Positions 36,034-44,055 of a DNA stretch of 64,000 nucleotides are shown piece after piece; position 1 is the stretch's first letter, and every line of letters starts with the position of its first letter. The notes under the pieces are model-generated. The model was not told the origin of the DNA. It saw only the letters and a program-made list of their open reading frames with translations, and made no database searches. Both the position numbers and the translations under genes were made by a program. Source of the DNA: Streptomyces sp. 1331.2 (GTDB taxonomy: Bacteria > Actinomycetota > Actinomycetes > Streptomycetales > Streptomycetaceae). Where the stretch lies: contig NZ_OBMJ01000001.1 of NCBI RefSeq assembly GCF_900199205.1, positions 1,302,001 through 1,366,000 on the forward strand, read 5' to 3'.

Positions 36034-37002
36034 ATGTCGACAATGAAGCGAAGCCGGCGCGCGGTCGTCCTCGGCACGCTCGCCGTGCTCGCCCTCGGCG
36101 CCACCGCCTGCGGCTCCTCCGGCGGCGACCCGCTCGGCGGGGGCTCCAGTGCCTCTGCCTCCTCCAGCGGTTCCGCCGGCGCAGGCGGCTCGGGCGGCTC
36201 GGGCGGCGGCTCCGGCTCGACGGTGGTCATCGGCTCCGCGAACTTCCCGGAGAACGTGCTGCTCGGCTCGATCTACTCGCAGGCCCTCAAGGCCAAGGGC
36301 GTCAAGGTCGAGGAGAAGTTCAACATCGGCAGCCGCGAGGTGCTCTACGGGCAGCTGCAGAGCGGCAACCTGACCGTCCTGCCCGAGTACAACGGCGCGC
36401 TGCTCGCCTACCTGGACCCCAAGGCCACCGCCGTCACCACGCAGGACGTGAACGCGGCGCTCGCCAAGACGCTGCCCGCCGCGCTGGGGATCCTCGACTC
36501 CTCCCCCGCCGAGGACAAGGACTCGCTCAGCGTCACCCAGGAGACCGCCGACAAGTACAACCTCAAGAGCGTCTCCGACCTGGCCGCCAAGGCCGGCGAG
36601 TTCACCATCGGCGGCCCGCCGGAGTTCAAGTCCCGGCGCGAGCAGCAGCTCAAGGACGTCTACGGGCTGACCTTCAAGGAGTGGAAGCCCACCGCCGACA
36701 CCACCGCGAACGCGCTCAAGGACGGCAGCATCCAGGTCGGCAACGTGTTCACCACCGACCCCAAGATCGTCCAGTACAAGCTCGTCCCGCTGAGCGACCC
36801 GAAGAACGTCTTCGGCGCGCAGAACGTCACCCCGCTGGTCAACAAGGCCGGCGTGGACGCCACGGCGACGGCGGCGCTCAACGCGGTGTCGGCCAAGCTC
36901 GACACCGCGGGCCTGACGGCCCTGATGAAGCGCGTCGCGGTGGACAAGGAGGACCCGTCGGCGGTGGCCAAGGACTGGCTGAAGTCCAACGGTCTGGGCT
37001 GA
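36034..37002 (+). CDS. Glycine betaine/choline-type ABC substrate-binding lipoprotein
   Basis: A 322-residue lipoprotein. The signal ends in LGATAC (C26), followed by a Ser/Gly linker to about residue 60. The domain VVIGSANFPENVLLGSIYSQALKAKGVKVE, then GSREVLYGQLQSGNLTVLPEYNGALL, is the OpuAC/OpuBC fold. Quaternary amines such as betaine, choline or carnitine are the expected ligands. ATG 36034 (or 36043) follows GGAAGGA. A hairpin terminator follows at 37039. Confidence 0.9.
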   Translation: MSTMKRSRRAVVLGTLAVLALGATACGSSGGDPLGGGSSASASSSGSAGAGGSGGSGGGSGSTVVIGSANFPENVLLGSIYSQALKAKGVKVEEKFNIGSREVLYGQLQSGNLTVLPEYNGALLAYLDPKATAVTTQDVNAALAKTLPAALGILDSSPAEDKDSLSVTQETADKYNLKSVSDLAAKAGEFTIGGPPEFKSRREQQLKDVYGLTFKEWKPTADTTANALKDGSIQVGNVFTTDPKIVQYKLVPLSDPKNVFGAQNVTPLVNKAGVDATATAALNAVSAKLDTAGLTALMKRVAVDKEDPSAVAKDWLKSNGLG

Positions 37003-37038
37003 CGGCCGGACGGTCGGAGGGCGGATGACGTAGGGCTC

Positions 37039-37076
37039 ACGGCGGCTCGGAGGAGATGGTTCCCCCGGGCCGCCGT
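37039..37076 (+). terminator. Hairpin terminator of the osmolyte ABC operon
   Basis: Arms ACGGCGGCTCGG (37039-37050) and CCGGGCCGCCGT (37065-37076) pair over 12 bp with one G-U; the loop is 14 nt. It lies 37 bp after the binding-protein stop. No strong T run follows, as is usual in these bacteria. Confidence 0.7.
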
Positions 37077-37198
37077 TCGTCGGACCGGCCCTCCCTGGGG
37101 CCCGCCCAGGCGGGGCCGGGTGGGCCGGTCGGGCGGGGCTGGTCGGGCCTCCCGAGGGACCTTCCCTTCTGCGCCGCGAACATGACAGTGTGGGCGCC

Positions 37199-37762
37199 AT
37201 GCGCACTCGACTCCTCGCCGCCACCCTCACGGCACTCGCCGCGGTGAGCCTCGCTGCCTGCTCCAGCTCCGGATCGAGCTCGGGCAAGGCCACCTCCGCG
37301 GCCGGCTCCCCCACCGCCACCGCCGTCTCCACCGCTGCCCCCTCCGACGCCGCCTCGACTGCGTCGGCCCCCACGCCCGGCACGGCCGCCCCCACGACCG
37401 ACGGCGCCACCGACGCTCCCGCGCCCGCCGGCACGACCCCGGGAGCCCCCGCGCCGGCCAAGCCCGCGCCGCCCGCCGACGCCGGGCTGCCCGCCAAGCC
37501 GGACTCCGACCTCACCGCCAAGCTGGTCGCCGCACTGGACGCGATCGACCCGGCGATCGTCGGCGGCAAGCCCGAGCAGGCCGTGGACCGGGCGCGCAAC
37601 CAGTGCCAGTCGCTCTACCAGTTCCCCAAGGACAAGGGGAAGCTGGTCGAGCTGGCCAACCAGCGCTTCACCTCGCCCGACCACCCGCAGGGCTTCGGAC
37701 CGGACACCGCCACCAAGATCAACGACGCGCTGCGGTCCACGCTCTGCCCGGCCTCGCGCTGA
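37199..37762 (+). CDS. Lipoprotein with DUF732-like domain
   Basis: A 187-residue predicted lipoprotein: signal peptide with SLAAC (C21), then a Ser/Ala/Thr/Pro-rich linker to about residue 105. The C-terminal domain is about 80 residues (DLTAKLVAALDAIDPAIVGG, with Cys in RARNQCQSLYQFP and in STLCP) and resembles the DUF732 family of actinobacterial exported proteins. The two Cys residues may form a disulfide. No ribosome site precedes ATG 37199, and CAGTGT lies 8 bp upstream, so a leaderless mRNA is likely. Function unknown. Confidence 0.75.
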   Translation: MRTRLLAATLTALAAVSLAACSSSGSSSGKATSAAGSPTATAVSTAAPSDAASTASAPTPGTAAPTTDGATDAPAPAGTTPGAPAPAKPAPPADAGLPAKPDSDLTAKLVAALDAIDPAIVGGKPEQAVDRARNQCQSLYQFPKDKGKLVELANQRFTSPDHPQGFGPDTATKINDALRSTLCPASR

Positions 37763-37811
37763 TCCGACCCGCACCACCTCGAACGTCCGGTGTCCTGAGC
37801 GCCGGGCAGCC

Positions 37812-37858
37812 GTGGCCGCACCCCGCCCAGCGGGTGTGCGGTCACGGTCTTCTTCTTG
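37812..37858 (+). terminator. Hairpin terminator after the lipoprotein gene
   Basis: A 10-bp stem (37812-37821 / 37836-37845, one G-U), extended by two more pairs after a mismatch, is followed by GGTCTTCTTCTTG, which is T-rich for this genome. It lies 50 bp after the lipoprotein stop. Confidence 0.65.
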
Positions 37859-37943
37859 CCGGGCACCCTCCCCCTCCCAACCGGCAACCCGGCTCGCCCC
37901 TCTTCGGGCGTCCGGGCGGTCCGATGACGAACCATCAGGTCCC

Positions 37944-37975
37944 TTGACAGGCCAGTGGTCTAGTCCAAATATAGG
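37944..37975 (+). promoter_or_regulatory. Chitinase promoter with DasR-responsive element
   Basis: A perfect -35, TTGACA (37944-37949), is followed 17-18 bp later by AAATAT/AATATA (37967-37973) as -10. Between and overlapping them, AGTGGTCTAGTCCAAA (37954-37969) matches the dre consensus bound by DasR, the GlcNAc-responsive GntR repressor of Streptomyces. Repression by DasR and release on chitin-derived sugar phosphates is the expected control. Confidence 0.8.
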
Positions 37976-38265
37976 CATGTCGATCCGACCGGGATGCACT
38001 GTGGGGGTGTGACCACCGGCGGCTGAGGCACTGCCCTGCCCTGCCTGTTCCGCTCCACCCCCGCTCCGTACGGCGCACGCTCTCGCACCGCCGTCCTGCC
38101 GCCGCCCGCGTCCACGCGAGCCGGCGGGGTTCCGCACACCCGCACGCCCCCACTCGCCACACCCGCATGCCCGCACCCCGCACGCCCCCACGCCCCGAGC
38201 TCTGCCGCGCCCGGTCCGTTCGCACCTCCCCAACGTCCTGCCCCACCACGTCTGTTGGAGAATCC

Positions 38266-40008
38266 ATGCGTCTTCGCAGAACCATCCAGGCCGTCCTCAC
38301 GGCCTGCGCCACGCTGGCCGCCTCGACCGGCCTGCTCGCCGCCGGGACGGGCTCCGCCCAGGCCGCCACCCCGCTCCCCAGCCGGGTGTTCGCCCCCTAC
38401 TTCGAGGCCTGGACCGGCCAGAGCCCGGCCACCCTGGCCGCGCAGTCCGGCGCCAAGCACCTGACCATGGCGTTCCTGCAGGCCGCCACCAAGGGCTCGT
38501 GCACCCCGTACTGGAACGGCGACTCCTCCATGCCGGTCGCCTCCTCGACCTTCGGCGCGGACATCGCCACCATCCGCGCCAACGGCGGGGACGTGATCCC
38601 CTCCTTCGGCGGCTACACCGCCGACAACACCGGCACCGAGCTCGCCGACAGCTGCACCGACGTCAACCAGATCGCGGCCGCCTTCGAGAACGTCATCACC
38701 ACCTACGACATCAGCCGGATCGACCTCGACATCGAGGACAACTCGCTGACCAACACCGCCGGGATCGACCGCCGCAACAAGGCGATCAAGCTCGTGCAGG
38801 ACTGGGCCGCCACCAAGGGGCGGAGCATCCAGTTCTCCTACACGCTGCCGACCACCACCAGCGGCCTGGCCGACAACGGCCTCGCGGTGCTGAGGAACGC
38901 GGTCAGCAACAACGCGCGGATCGACGTCGTCAACATGATGACCTTCGACTACTACGACGGCGCCACCCACGACATGGCGGCCGACACCCAGACCTCCGCG
39001 CAGGGCCTCTACAACCAGCTCGCCAAGCTCTACCCGTCCAAGACCCCCGCCCAGCTGTGGGGCTCGATCGGGATCACCGAGATGCTCGGCATCGACGACT
39101 ACGGCGCGGCCGAGACCTTCACCCTGGCCAACGCCACCACCGTGTACAACTGGGCGGTGTCCAAGGGCATCAACACGCTGTCCTTCTGGGCGCTTCAGCG
39201 CGACAACGGCGGCTGCCCGGGCAAGGGCGGGGACGACGCCTGCTCCGGGATCAACCAGAACGCCTGGGACTTCACCCACGTCTTCGCGCCGTTCACCAGC
39301 GGCTCGACGGTGGGCAACGACTTCTCGGTGACCGCCAGCCCGAACTCCGGTACGGTCAACGCCGGTTCGTCCACCTCGGCGACCATCGCGACGGCGGTGA
39401 CGGCGGGTTCGGCGCAGAGCGTCAACCTCACCGTCAGTGGCGCCCCGGCCGGCGTCACCGCCACCGTCACCCCCGGCAGCGTCAACGCCGGCAGCAGTGC
39501 CACGCTCAACATCACCACCACCGCCACGGCGGCCCCCGGGAGTTACCCGATCACGGTGACCGGCACGGCGGCCTCCGGCACTCACACCGGCGTCTACACA
39601 CTGACCGTCACCGGGACGGGACCGACGACCGGACTGGTCAACGGGGGCCTGGAGACCGGCAGTCTGGCCCCGTGGACCTGCCAGAGCGGCGGCGCCGTGG
39701 TCTCCACCCCGGTCCACTCCGGCTCCCACGCGCTGCAGGCCGCGGCCACCGCGAGCCAGACCGGCGAGTGCTCGCAGAGCGTCACGCTGAAGCCCAACAC
39801 CAGCTACACGCTGAGCGGTTGGGTGCAGGGCAACTATGCGTACGTCGGCGTCAGCGGCGGCGCCACCGCCAGCACCTGGGCCAACTCCGCCGGCTGGACG
39901 AAGCTGTCCGTCCCCTTCACCACCGGCGCCTCGGGCACCGTCACCGTGTACCTGCACGGCTGGTACGGCCAGGGCAACGTGTACGGGGACGACTTCTCGA
40001 TCGCGTGA
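38266..40008 (+). CDS. Secreted GH18 chitinase with Ig-like and C-terminal carbohydrate-binding domains
   Basis: A 580-residue secreted enzyme. The signal peptide ends at AQA (about residue 33). The GH18 barrel (about 37-345) carries the catalytic D-x-D-x-E as DLDIE (D153, D155, E157). MMTFDYYDGATHDM and INTLSFWALQRDNGG follow the family pattern. An Ig/NEW3-like module of about 95 residues (VTASPNSGTVNAGSS onward) and a C-terminal CenC-like jelly-roll module (NGGLETGSLAPWTC to the end) probably bind chitin. ATG 38266 follows TTGGAG. The upstream DasR site supports a role in chitin use. Confidence 0.92.
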   Translation: MRLRRTIQAVLTACATLAASTGLLAAGTGSAQAATPLPSRVFAPYFEAWTGQSPATLAAQSGAKHLTMAFLQAATKGSCTPYWNGDSSMPVASSTFGADIATIRANGGDVIPSFGGYTADNTGTELADSCTDVNQIAAAFENVITTYDISRIDLDIEDNSLTNTAGIDRRNKAIKLVQDWAATKGRSIQFSYTLPTTTSGLADNGLAVLRNAVSNNARIDVVNMMTFDYYDGATHDMAADTQTSAQGLYNQLAKLYPSKTPAQLWGSIGITEMLGIDDYGAAETFTLANATTVYNWAVSKGINTLSFWALQRDNGGCPGKGGDDACSGINQNAWDFTHVFAPFTSGSTVGNDFSVTASPNSGTVNAGSSTSATIATAVTAGSAQSVNLTVSGAPAGVTATVTPGSVNAGSSATLNITTTATAAPGSYPITVTGTAASGTHTGVYTLTVTGTGPTTGLVNGGLETGSLAPWTCQSGGAVVSTPVHSGSHALQAAATASQTGECSQSVTLKPNTSYTLSGWVQGNYAYVGVSGGATASTWANSAGWTKLSVPFTTGASGTVTVYLHGWYGQGNVYGDDFSIA

Positions 40009-40022
40009 GCGCGGGCGAGGGG

Positions 40023-40132
40023 TAGCAGGTAACAGGTGACGAATGACAGATGACAGCTGACAGATTTCAACATCTGTCAGCTGTCATCTGTTTTCTGTTA
40101 CCTGTTATCTGTTCTCTGCCGGCTGTCACCTG
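40023..40132. repeat. Heptad palindrome 5 (convergent gene ends)
   Basis: A perfect 20-bp stem (40046-40065 / 40072-40091) with the loop TTCAAC. Six units lie on the left (TAGCAGG, TAACAGG, TGACGAA, TGACAGA, TGACAGC, TGACAGA) and nine on the right (TCAGCTG, TCATCTG, TTTTCTG, TTACCTG, TTATCTG, TTCTCTG, CCGGCTG, TCACCTG). The inner stem is identical to that of element 4. It separates the convergent chitinase and MFS genes. Confidence 0.9.
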
Positions 40133-40150
40133 CCCGCGCACCGCCCACCG

Positions 40151-41482
40151 TCAGCGGGCTGCCGCCATCCGCCCCGGCCGGCAGAGCGTCAGGTACGCCA
40201 CCGTCGCCAGCATCCCGCTGACCAGGACCACCAGCGCCAGCAGCACCGCGGACGGCTGCCCGCCGAGGCTGCTCAGCGGTGCCACCACCGCTCCGACCAG
40301 GAAGTTGCCCGTCCCGAGCAGAGCCGAGGCCGTGCCCGCCACCTGAGGCTCGACCAGGCCGAGGGCCTGCGCGGCCGTGTTCGGCAGGAGCACTCCCAGA
40401 CTGCCCATCATCACGAACAGCGGTGAGCAGAATCCGGCCAGCCCCAGGTCCCACACCGTCGTCAGCAGCACCAGCGCCGCCCCCGAGGCGACCGCCACCG
40501 CGAGCGCGCCCAGCATCAGCGCCCGCGGCGTGAATCGCGGTGCCAGCAGCCGCCCGTTCACCTGCGTCATCACCACGATCGCCACCGAGTTCAGCCCGAA
40601 CAGCAGGCTGTAGGTCTGCGGCGAGACCTGGTACACGTGCTGGAGCACCGTCGACGACCCGCTGATGTAGCCGAACAGCGCCCCGAACGCGAGGGAACTG
40701 GTCAGCGCCAGCCCGAGGAACGGCAGGTTGCGCAGCAACCGTCCCATCGTCCGCAGGGTCGCCCCCAGCCCGCCGCCGTCCCGGGTCTCCGGCGGCAGCG
40801 TCTCGCGCAGCACGCCGAACGCGGCGAGGGCGAGCAGCAGTCCGAGCGCCGTCAGCGCACCGAAGGTGCCGCGCCAGGAGGTGACCCGCAGCAGCTGCGC
40901 GCCGATGATCGGGGCGAGGATCGGCGCCAGACCGGAGATCAGCGCGATCGAGGCCAGGAAGCGCAGCAGGGCGACGCCCTGGAAGCGGTCGCGGGCGACG
41001 GCGCGACCGATCACCAGCCCGGCGGAGCCCGCCGCGCCCTGCACGAAACGGGCGGCGATCAGCACCGACAGGTTGGGCGCGAGCACGCACACCACGCTGG
41101 ACAGGGTGTAGGCGACGAGCCCGACGAGCAGCGGCGGGCGTCGCCCGAACCGGTCGCTGAGCGGTCCGAAGAGGAGCTGTCCGGCCGCGACGCCGAACAT
41201 CGAGAAGGTGAGGGTGAGCTGGACGGCGGCCGGTTCGGCGACCAGGTCGTCCGCGATCGCGGGCAGGCCCGGCAGGTAAAGGTCGGTGGTGAGCGGGCCG
41301 AGCGCGGTGAGGCCGCCGAGAACGGCGATCGTGGCCAGGCCGGTGCCGGTTCGCCCGGCGGTGGCTCTGTCGGCGACGGCTCTGTCGGCGGTGGCTGTGT
41401 CAGCGGTGGCTGTGTCGGCGGTGGCTGTGTCGGCGGCAGCGGTCGGCGTGTCGTCGGTGGGGCCGACGGTCGGGCCGGGCAT
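40151..41482 (-). CDS. MFS multidrug transporter (Bcr/CflA type)
   Basis: A 443-residue exporter with 12 membrane segments. GPLTTDLYLPGLPAIADDL, GPLSDRFGRRPPLLVGL (loop 2-3 motif A) and RFVQGAAGSAGLVIGRAVARD are Bcr/CflA signatures. The N-terminal about 45 residues are hydrophilic and repetitive (ADTAT and ADRAV units coded by a 15-bp repeat near 41365-41440), an unusual extension. ATG 41482 follows AGGAG. Confidence 0.9.
   Translation of the reverse strand: MPGPTVGPTDDTPTAAADTATADTATADTATADRAVADRATAGRTGTGLATIAVLGGLTALGPLTTDLYLPGLPAIADDLVAEPAAVQLTLTFSMFGVAAGQLLFGPLSDRFGRRPPLLVGLVAYTLSSVVCVLAPNLSVLIAARFVQGAAGSAGLVIGRAVARDRFQGVALLRFLASIALISGLAPILAPIIGAQLLRVTSWRGTFGALTALGLLLALAAFGVLRETLPPETRDGGGLGATLRTMGRLLRNLPFLGLALTSSLAFGALFGYISGSSTVLQHVYQVSPQTYSLLFGLNSVAIVVMTQVNGRLLAPRFTPRALMLGALAVAVASGAALVLLTTVWDLGLAGFCSPLFVMMGSLGVLLPNTAAQALGLVEPQVAGTASALLGTGNFLVGAVVAPLSSLGGQPSAVLLALVVLVSGMLATVAYLTLCRPGRMAAAR
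41365..41440. repeat. 15-bp tandem repeat at the MFS gene 5' end
   Basis: About five units related to GGCTGTGTCGGCGGT encode the repeated A-D-T-A-T / A-D-R-A-V residues at the exporter's N-terminus. Confidence 0.85.
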
Positions 41483-41590
41483 GGCGCTCCTAACGGGACG
41501 GGGTGACGAGGGCTTCGTTCGCGCTCCGTCCTATCGCAGCCGGGCCTGGTTCCGACAGCGGGGGTCCGTCCCAGGACCTGGTACGGCGAA

Positions 41591-41624
41591 GGCCCGGCCG
41601 CTCCGCAGTCGGAACGGCCGGGCC
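41591..41624 (-). terminator. Strong hairpin terminator
   Basis: GGCCCGGCCG (41591-41600) pairs perfectly with CGGCCGGGCC (41615-41624). An inner 4-bp stem (TCCG/CGGA) closes on a CAGT loop. It starts 17 bp after the stop of the minus-strand gene at 41642 and isolates it from the MFS gene. Confidence 0.8.
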
Positions 41625-41641
41625 CCGGCACCGGCACGCGC

Positions 41642-42124
41642 TCAGTGCTTGGCGACGTTCCCGGCGCGCAGCGCCGCCTGCACCGCCGCGCCGTCCTGCC
41701 AGGCGTAGAGCTGGTTGCCGGTCAGCGCCACGTTGTAGTGGCCGCAGGTGCCGCTGGCCTTGGCCACGACGTTCTCCGGGAACCACCCGGCCTTGAGCGA
41801 CTCCGGCACCGGGTGCGCGGTCCTGCCCGGCAGCCCGGCGGTGCAGCCGACGGGCAGCCGCCCTTCCGGGAGGGTGGCGCGCAGCAGGCGGTCGTCGCCC
41901 GTGGTGGACATCAGGTACTTCACGCCGGAGGCGTTGTCGGGGAGCCAGGCCGGCATCGAGCGGCGGTCGGCCTTGGCCTGGGTGCCGGTCTCGTACGCGG
42001 CCTGCTCCTGGTGGCGCCCGCTGTACCAGTCGGACACCCGCGGGCCGATTGCCACGGCTGCCACGGCGACGGCCATGCCGGTGCCTGCGACTCCCAGCGC
42101 GACCTTGCTCACGATGCCCTTCAT
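41642..42124 (-). CDS. Hypothetical membrane-anchored or secreted protein, 160 aa
   Basis: No family recognised. An N-terminal hydrophobic segment (SKVALGVAGTGMAVAVAAVAIG, about 6-27) could be a signal anchor. The rest is soluble, with two Cys (GCTAGLPG, SGTCGHYN) that could pair outside the cell. ATG 42124 follows GAGAGGGAAG. A clear terminator follows it. Confidence 0.65.
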   Translation of the reverse strand: MKGIVSKVALGVAGTGMAVAVAAVAIGPRVSDWYSGRHQEQAAYETGTQAKADRRSMPAWLPDNASGVKYLMSTTGDDRLLRATLPEGRLPVGCTAGLPGRTAHPVPESLKAGWFPENVVAKASGTCGHYNVALTGNQLYAWQDGAAVQAALRAGNVAKH

Positions 42125-42484
42125 GCCCGGCTTCCCTCTCCCTGTCCGTGGCCGGTGCGCCCGGCCGGTGGTGGCGGATGACGCGGTACGCCGTCCGGTG
42201 CAACCAATCGTGGCCCGTGCCGACCCGGCGGAGCGTCACCACCAGGTCGCGATCCCGTCTCCGACCCACGGGGTACCGTCTCCACCTTCAGGCGTATGTC
42301 CTTCGGCAGAGACCCCTGACATCGCGGCCCGAGCCCTGACGGACTCCGGTCGAGCCCCGATCGAGTCCCGATCGAGCCTCGCTCAAGCCCGGCTCCCCCG
42401 CAGCCCGGCCTGCTGCACCCGGGACAGGGCGGCCCTCGGCATCCGGCGCACCCGTTCCCGTATCCGGGCTGACCGGGGGACGGG
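42125..42484. other. Intergenic region with an 11-bp tandem repeat
   Basis: About 360 bp between two minus-strand genes, with no supported gene. At 42348-42393 there are about four 11-bp units related to CGAGCCCCGAT. No terminator hairpin was evident for the upstream phosphodiesterase-like gene. Confidence 0.5.
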
Positions 42485-43363
42485 TCAGACCGTCACGGGC
42501 ACCGGGCGGGCGACCGGGAAGGGGCGGCCGTCGAGGGTCCAGTGCGGGTCGATCGGGCGCAGCAGGGAGGCGTACACCTGGGCGGCGACGTCCGGGTGGC
42601 GGATCTCGCCGGTGGGCGGCCCGGCCGGGATGTCGTGGCCGGCGCAGGCGACCCAGGCCGTCCGCTCCTCGACCGTACGGCCGCCGTGGCCGCCCGCGTC
42701 GACGTGGCCGTGGTCGGTGACGACGATGACGGTCCACTGCTCCTCGGCGTACCCGGCCCGGCCGCGGACGGCGTCCAGGAGGCGGCCCAGGCGTTCGTCG
42801 GCGGTGCGCATGGCGGCGCGGTACTCGTCGCCGCAGCCGAGGAAGTGGGCGGTCTCGTCGACGGCGCCGAGGTAGACGAAGGAGGCCTCCGGGTCGGCGG
42901 TGCCGAGGACGTGGACGGCCTCGCGGGTGACTTCCTCGTCCACGGCCTCCCAGGCCTCGGGGGTGTCCTCGGCCGGGGCGATGTAGGAGAGCCGGCCGGG
43001 GGCACGGAAGAGCGGACCGCCGGACTCGTTGATCATCAGCGGGTCCCAGCCGGCCGCGACGAAGGTGCGGCGGCGGTCGCCGCGGTTGAGCCGGGTGGCG
43101 AAGTCGGGGAACACGTCGAGCCGGTTGCCGCCCAGGTGGTTGCCCCACACACCGTGCTTGGCGGGCTCGACCCCGGTCACGATGGTGGCCCAGCACGGCC
43201 CGGACATGGTCGGCGTGGTGTCCGCCACGGTGACCGGCACCAGGAACCCGGCCTCGGCGACCTCCTGCAGGCGCGGCATCGGCACCTGCGCCAGGTAGTC
43301 GTGGCGGACGCCGTCGATCCCGACGACGAGCACGCGGGGGCGGGGCCACTGGGCAGCGGACAT
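42485..43363 (-). CDS. Alkaline-phosphatase-superfamily phosphodiesterase/pyrophosphatase
   Basis: A 292-residue member of the type I phosphodiesterase/nucleotide pyrophosphatase branch. VLVVGIDGVRHDYL gives the first metal Asp; TTPTMSGPCWATIVTG contains the nucleophile Thr. GAVDETAHFLG and IVVTDHGHVDAGGHG supply the remaining Asp/His ligands. No signal peptide is seen from ATG 43363, which follows AAAGGAA. The substrate (nucleotide, phosphodiester or phosphonate) is unknown. Confidence 0.85.
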   Translation of the reverse strand: MSAAQWPRPRVLVVGIDGVRHDYLAQVPMPRLQEVAEAGFLVPVTVADTTPTMSGPCWATIVTGVEPAKHGVWGNHLGGNRLDVFPDFATRLNRGDRRRTFVAAGWDPLMINESGGPLFRAPGRLSYIAPAEDTPEAWEAVDEEVTREAVHVLGTADPEASFVYLGAVDETAHFLGCGDEYRAAMRTADERLGRLLDAVRGRAGYAEEQWTVIVVTDHGHVDAGGHGGRTVEERTAWVACAGHDIPAGPPTGEIRHPDVAAQVYASLLRPIDPHWTLDGRPFPVARPVPVTV

Positions 43364-43524
43364 GGCGGTGGTTCCTTTCGGTCGTGCGCACGATCGGCGC
43401 GCACCCTCCGCGGGCACCGCCGACCGCGTCATGCTTCACCGGCCGCCGTACCGTCCGGCGTCGCGCCACCGAACGCCGGGTGTCCGGCGGGTGTCGGGCG
43501 GATGCTCCGTCGACCCGAACGGAC

Positions 43525-43627
43525 GGGTTCCGGCCGGGTCAGGCGCGGGTCGGGGCCGGGTCAGGCGCGGGTCGGGGCACGACCGGGTCAGGGCCGGAAC
43601 TCGCGGCCGGGTCAGGGGCGGAACTCG
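43525..43627. repeat. Tandem repeats at the 3' end of a hypothetical gene
   Basis: Two copies of a 21-22-bp unit (GGGCCGGGTCAGGCGCGGGTC type) are followed by two copies of a unit containing GGAACTCGCGGCCGGGTCAGG. The last repeat copy carries the stop codon and final residues (VREFRP) of the minus-strand gene ending at 43612, and neighbouring copies repeat that end out of use. Confidence 0.75.
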
Positions 43628-43980
43628 CGGACGACCTCGATGCGGCCGACGATGTGCCGGTTGAACTCGTCCAGCTCCTCGGCGGGCACCCAGAGTTCGA
43701 GGATCGTCCGGCCGCCGGCCTGCCGTACCGGGTAGCGGGCGAGGAAGTCGGTCTCGACCTCGAACCGCGTGACGTAGCCGACGCCGGAGGCGGGCACGTT
43801 CCAGTCCCGGGCGATCCGGACCGCGTAGTCCTCGTTGAGGACGGGGTAGAAGATCGGCTGGTCGGGCAGGCGGGGCGGCCAGGCACGCCAGTCGGCGGCC
43901 TCGACCAGGGCCAGCTCCTCGGGGCCGGTGGGGCGCCAGAGGGTGGTGGTCGGGGGCGTGCGGACGGGCGGGCTGGTCAT
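43612..43980 (-). CDS. Hypothetical protein, 122 aa (annotated elsewhere as crystallin J1-like)
   Basis: A small soluble protein: LWRPTGPEELALVEAADWRAWPPRLPDQPIFYPVLNEDYAVRIARDWN, then YVTRFEVETDFLARYPV and LELWVPAEELDEFNRHIVG. I recall this family in Streptomyces under the label ADP-ribosylation/crystallin J1, with no proven activity. Size and sequence look intact. ATG 43980 is used without a clear ribosome site. Confidence 0.65.
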   Translation of the reverse strand: MTSPPVRTPPTTTLWRPTGPEELALVEAADWRAWPPRLPDQPIFYPVLNEDYAVRIARDWNVPASGVGYVTRFEVETDFLARYPVRQAGGRTILELWVPAEELDEFNRHIVGRIEVVREFRP

Positions 43981-44055
43981 GGCCGGGACGGTAGCCGGGC
44001 CACGACCGGCCCGGCCACCGGATTTCCGTCGGCCACCAGGGGGTGGGACGTCCCG

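Larger units (their letters stand above)
37763..38265. other. Intergenic region before the chitinase gene
   Basis: About 500 bp without a supported gene. It holds a hairpin terminator (37812-37858), a promoter with a DasR-like site (37944-37975) and a leader of about 280 nt, in which short C-rich repeats (CGCACCC types) occur at 38090-38200. Confidence 0.7.
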
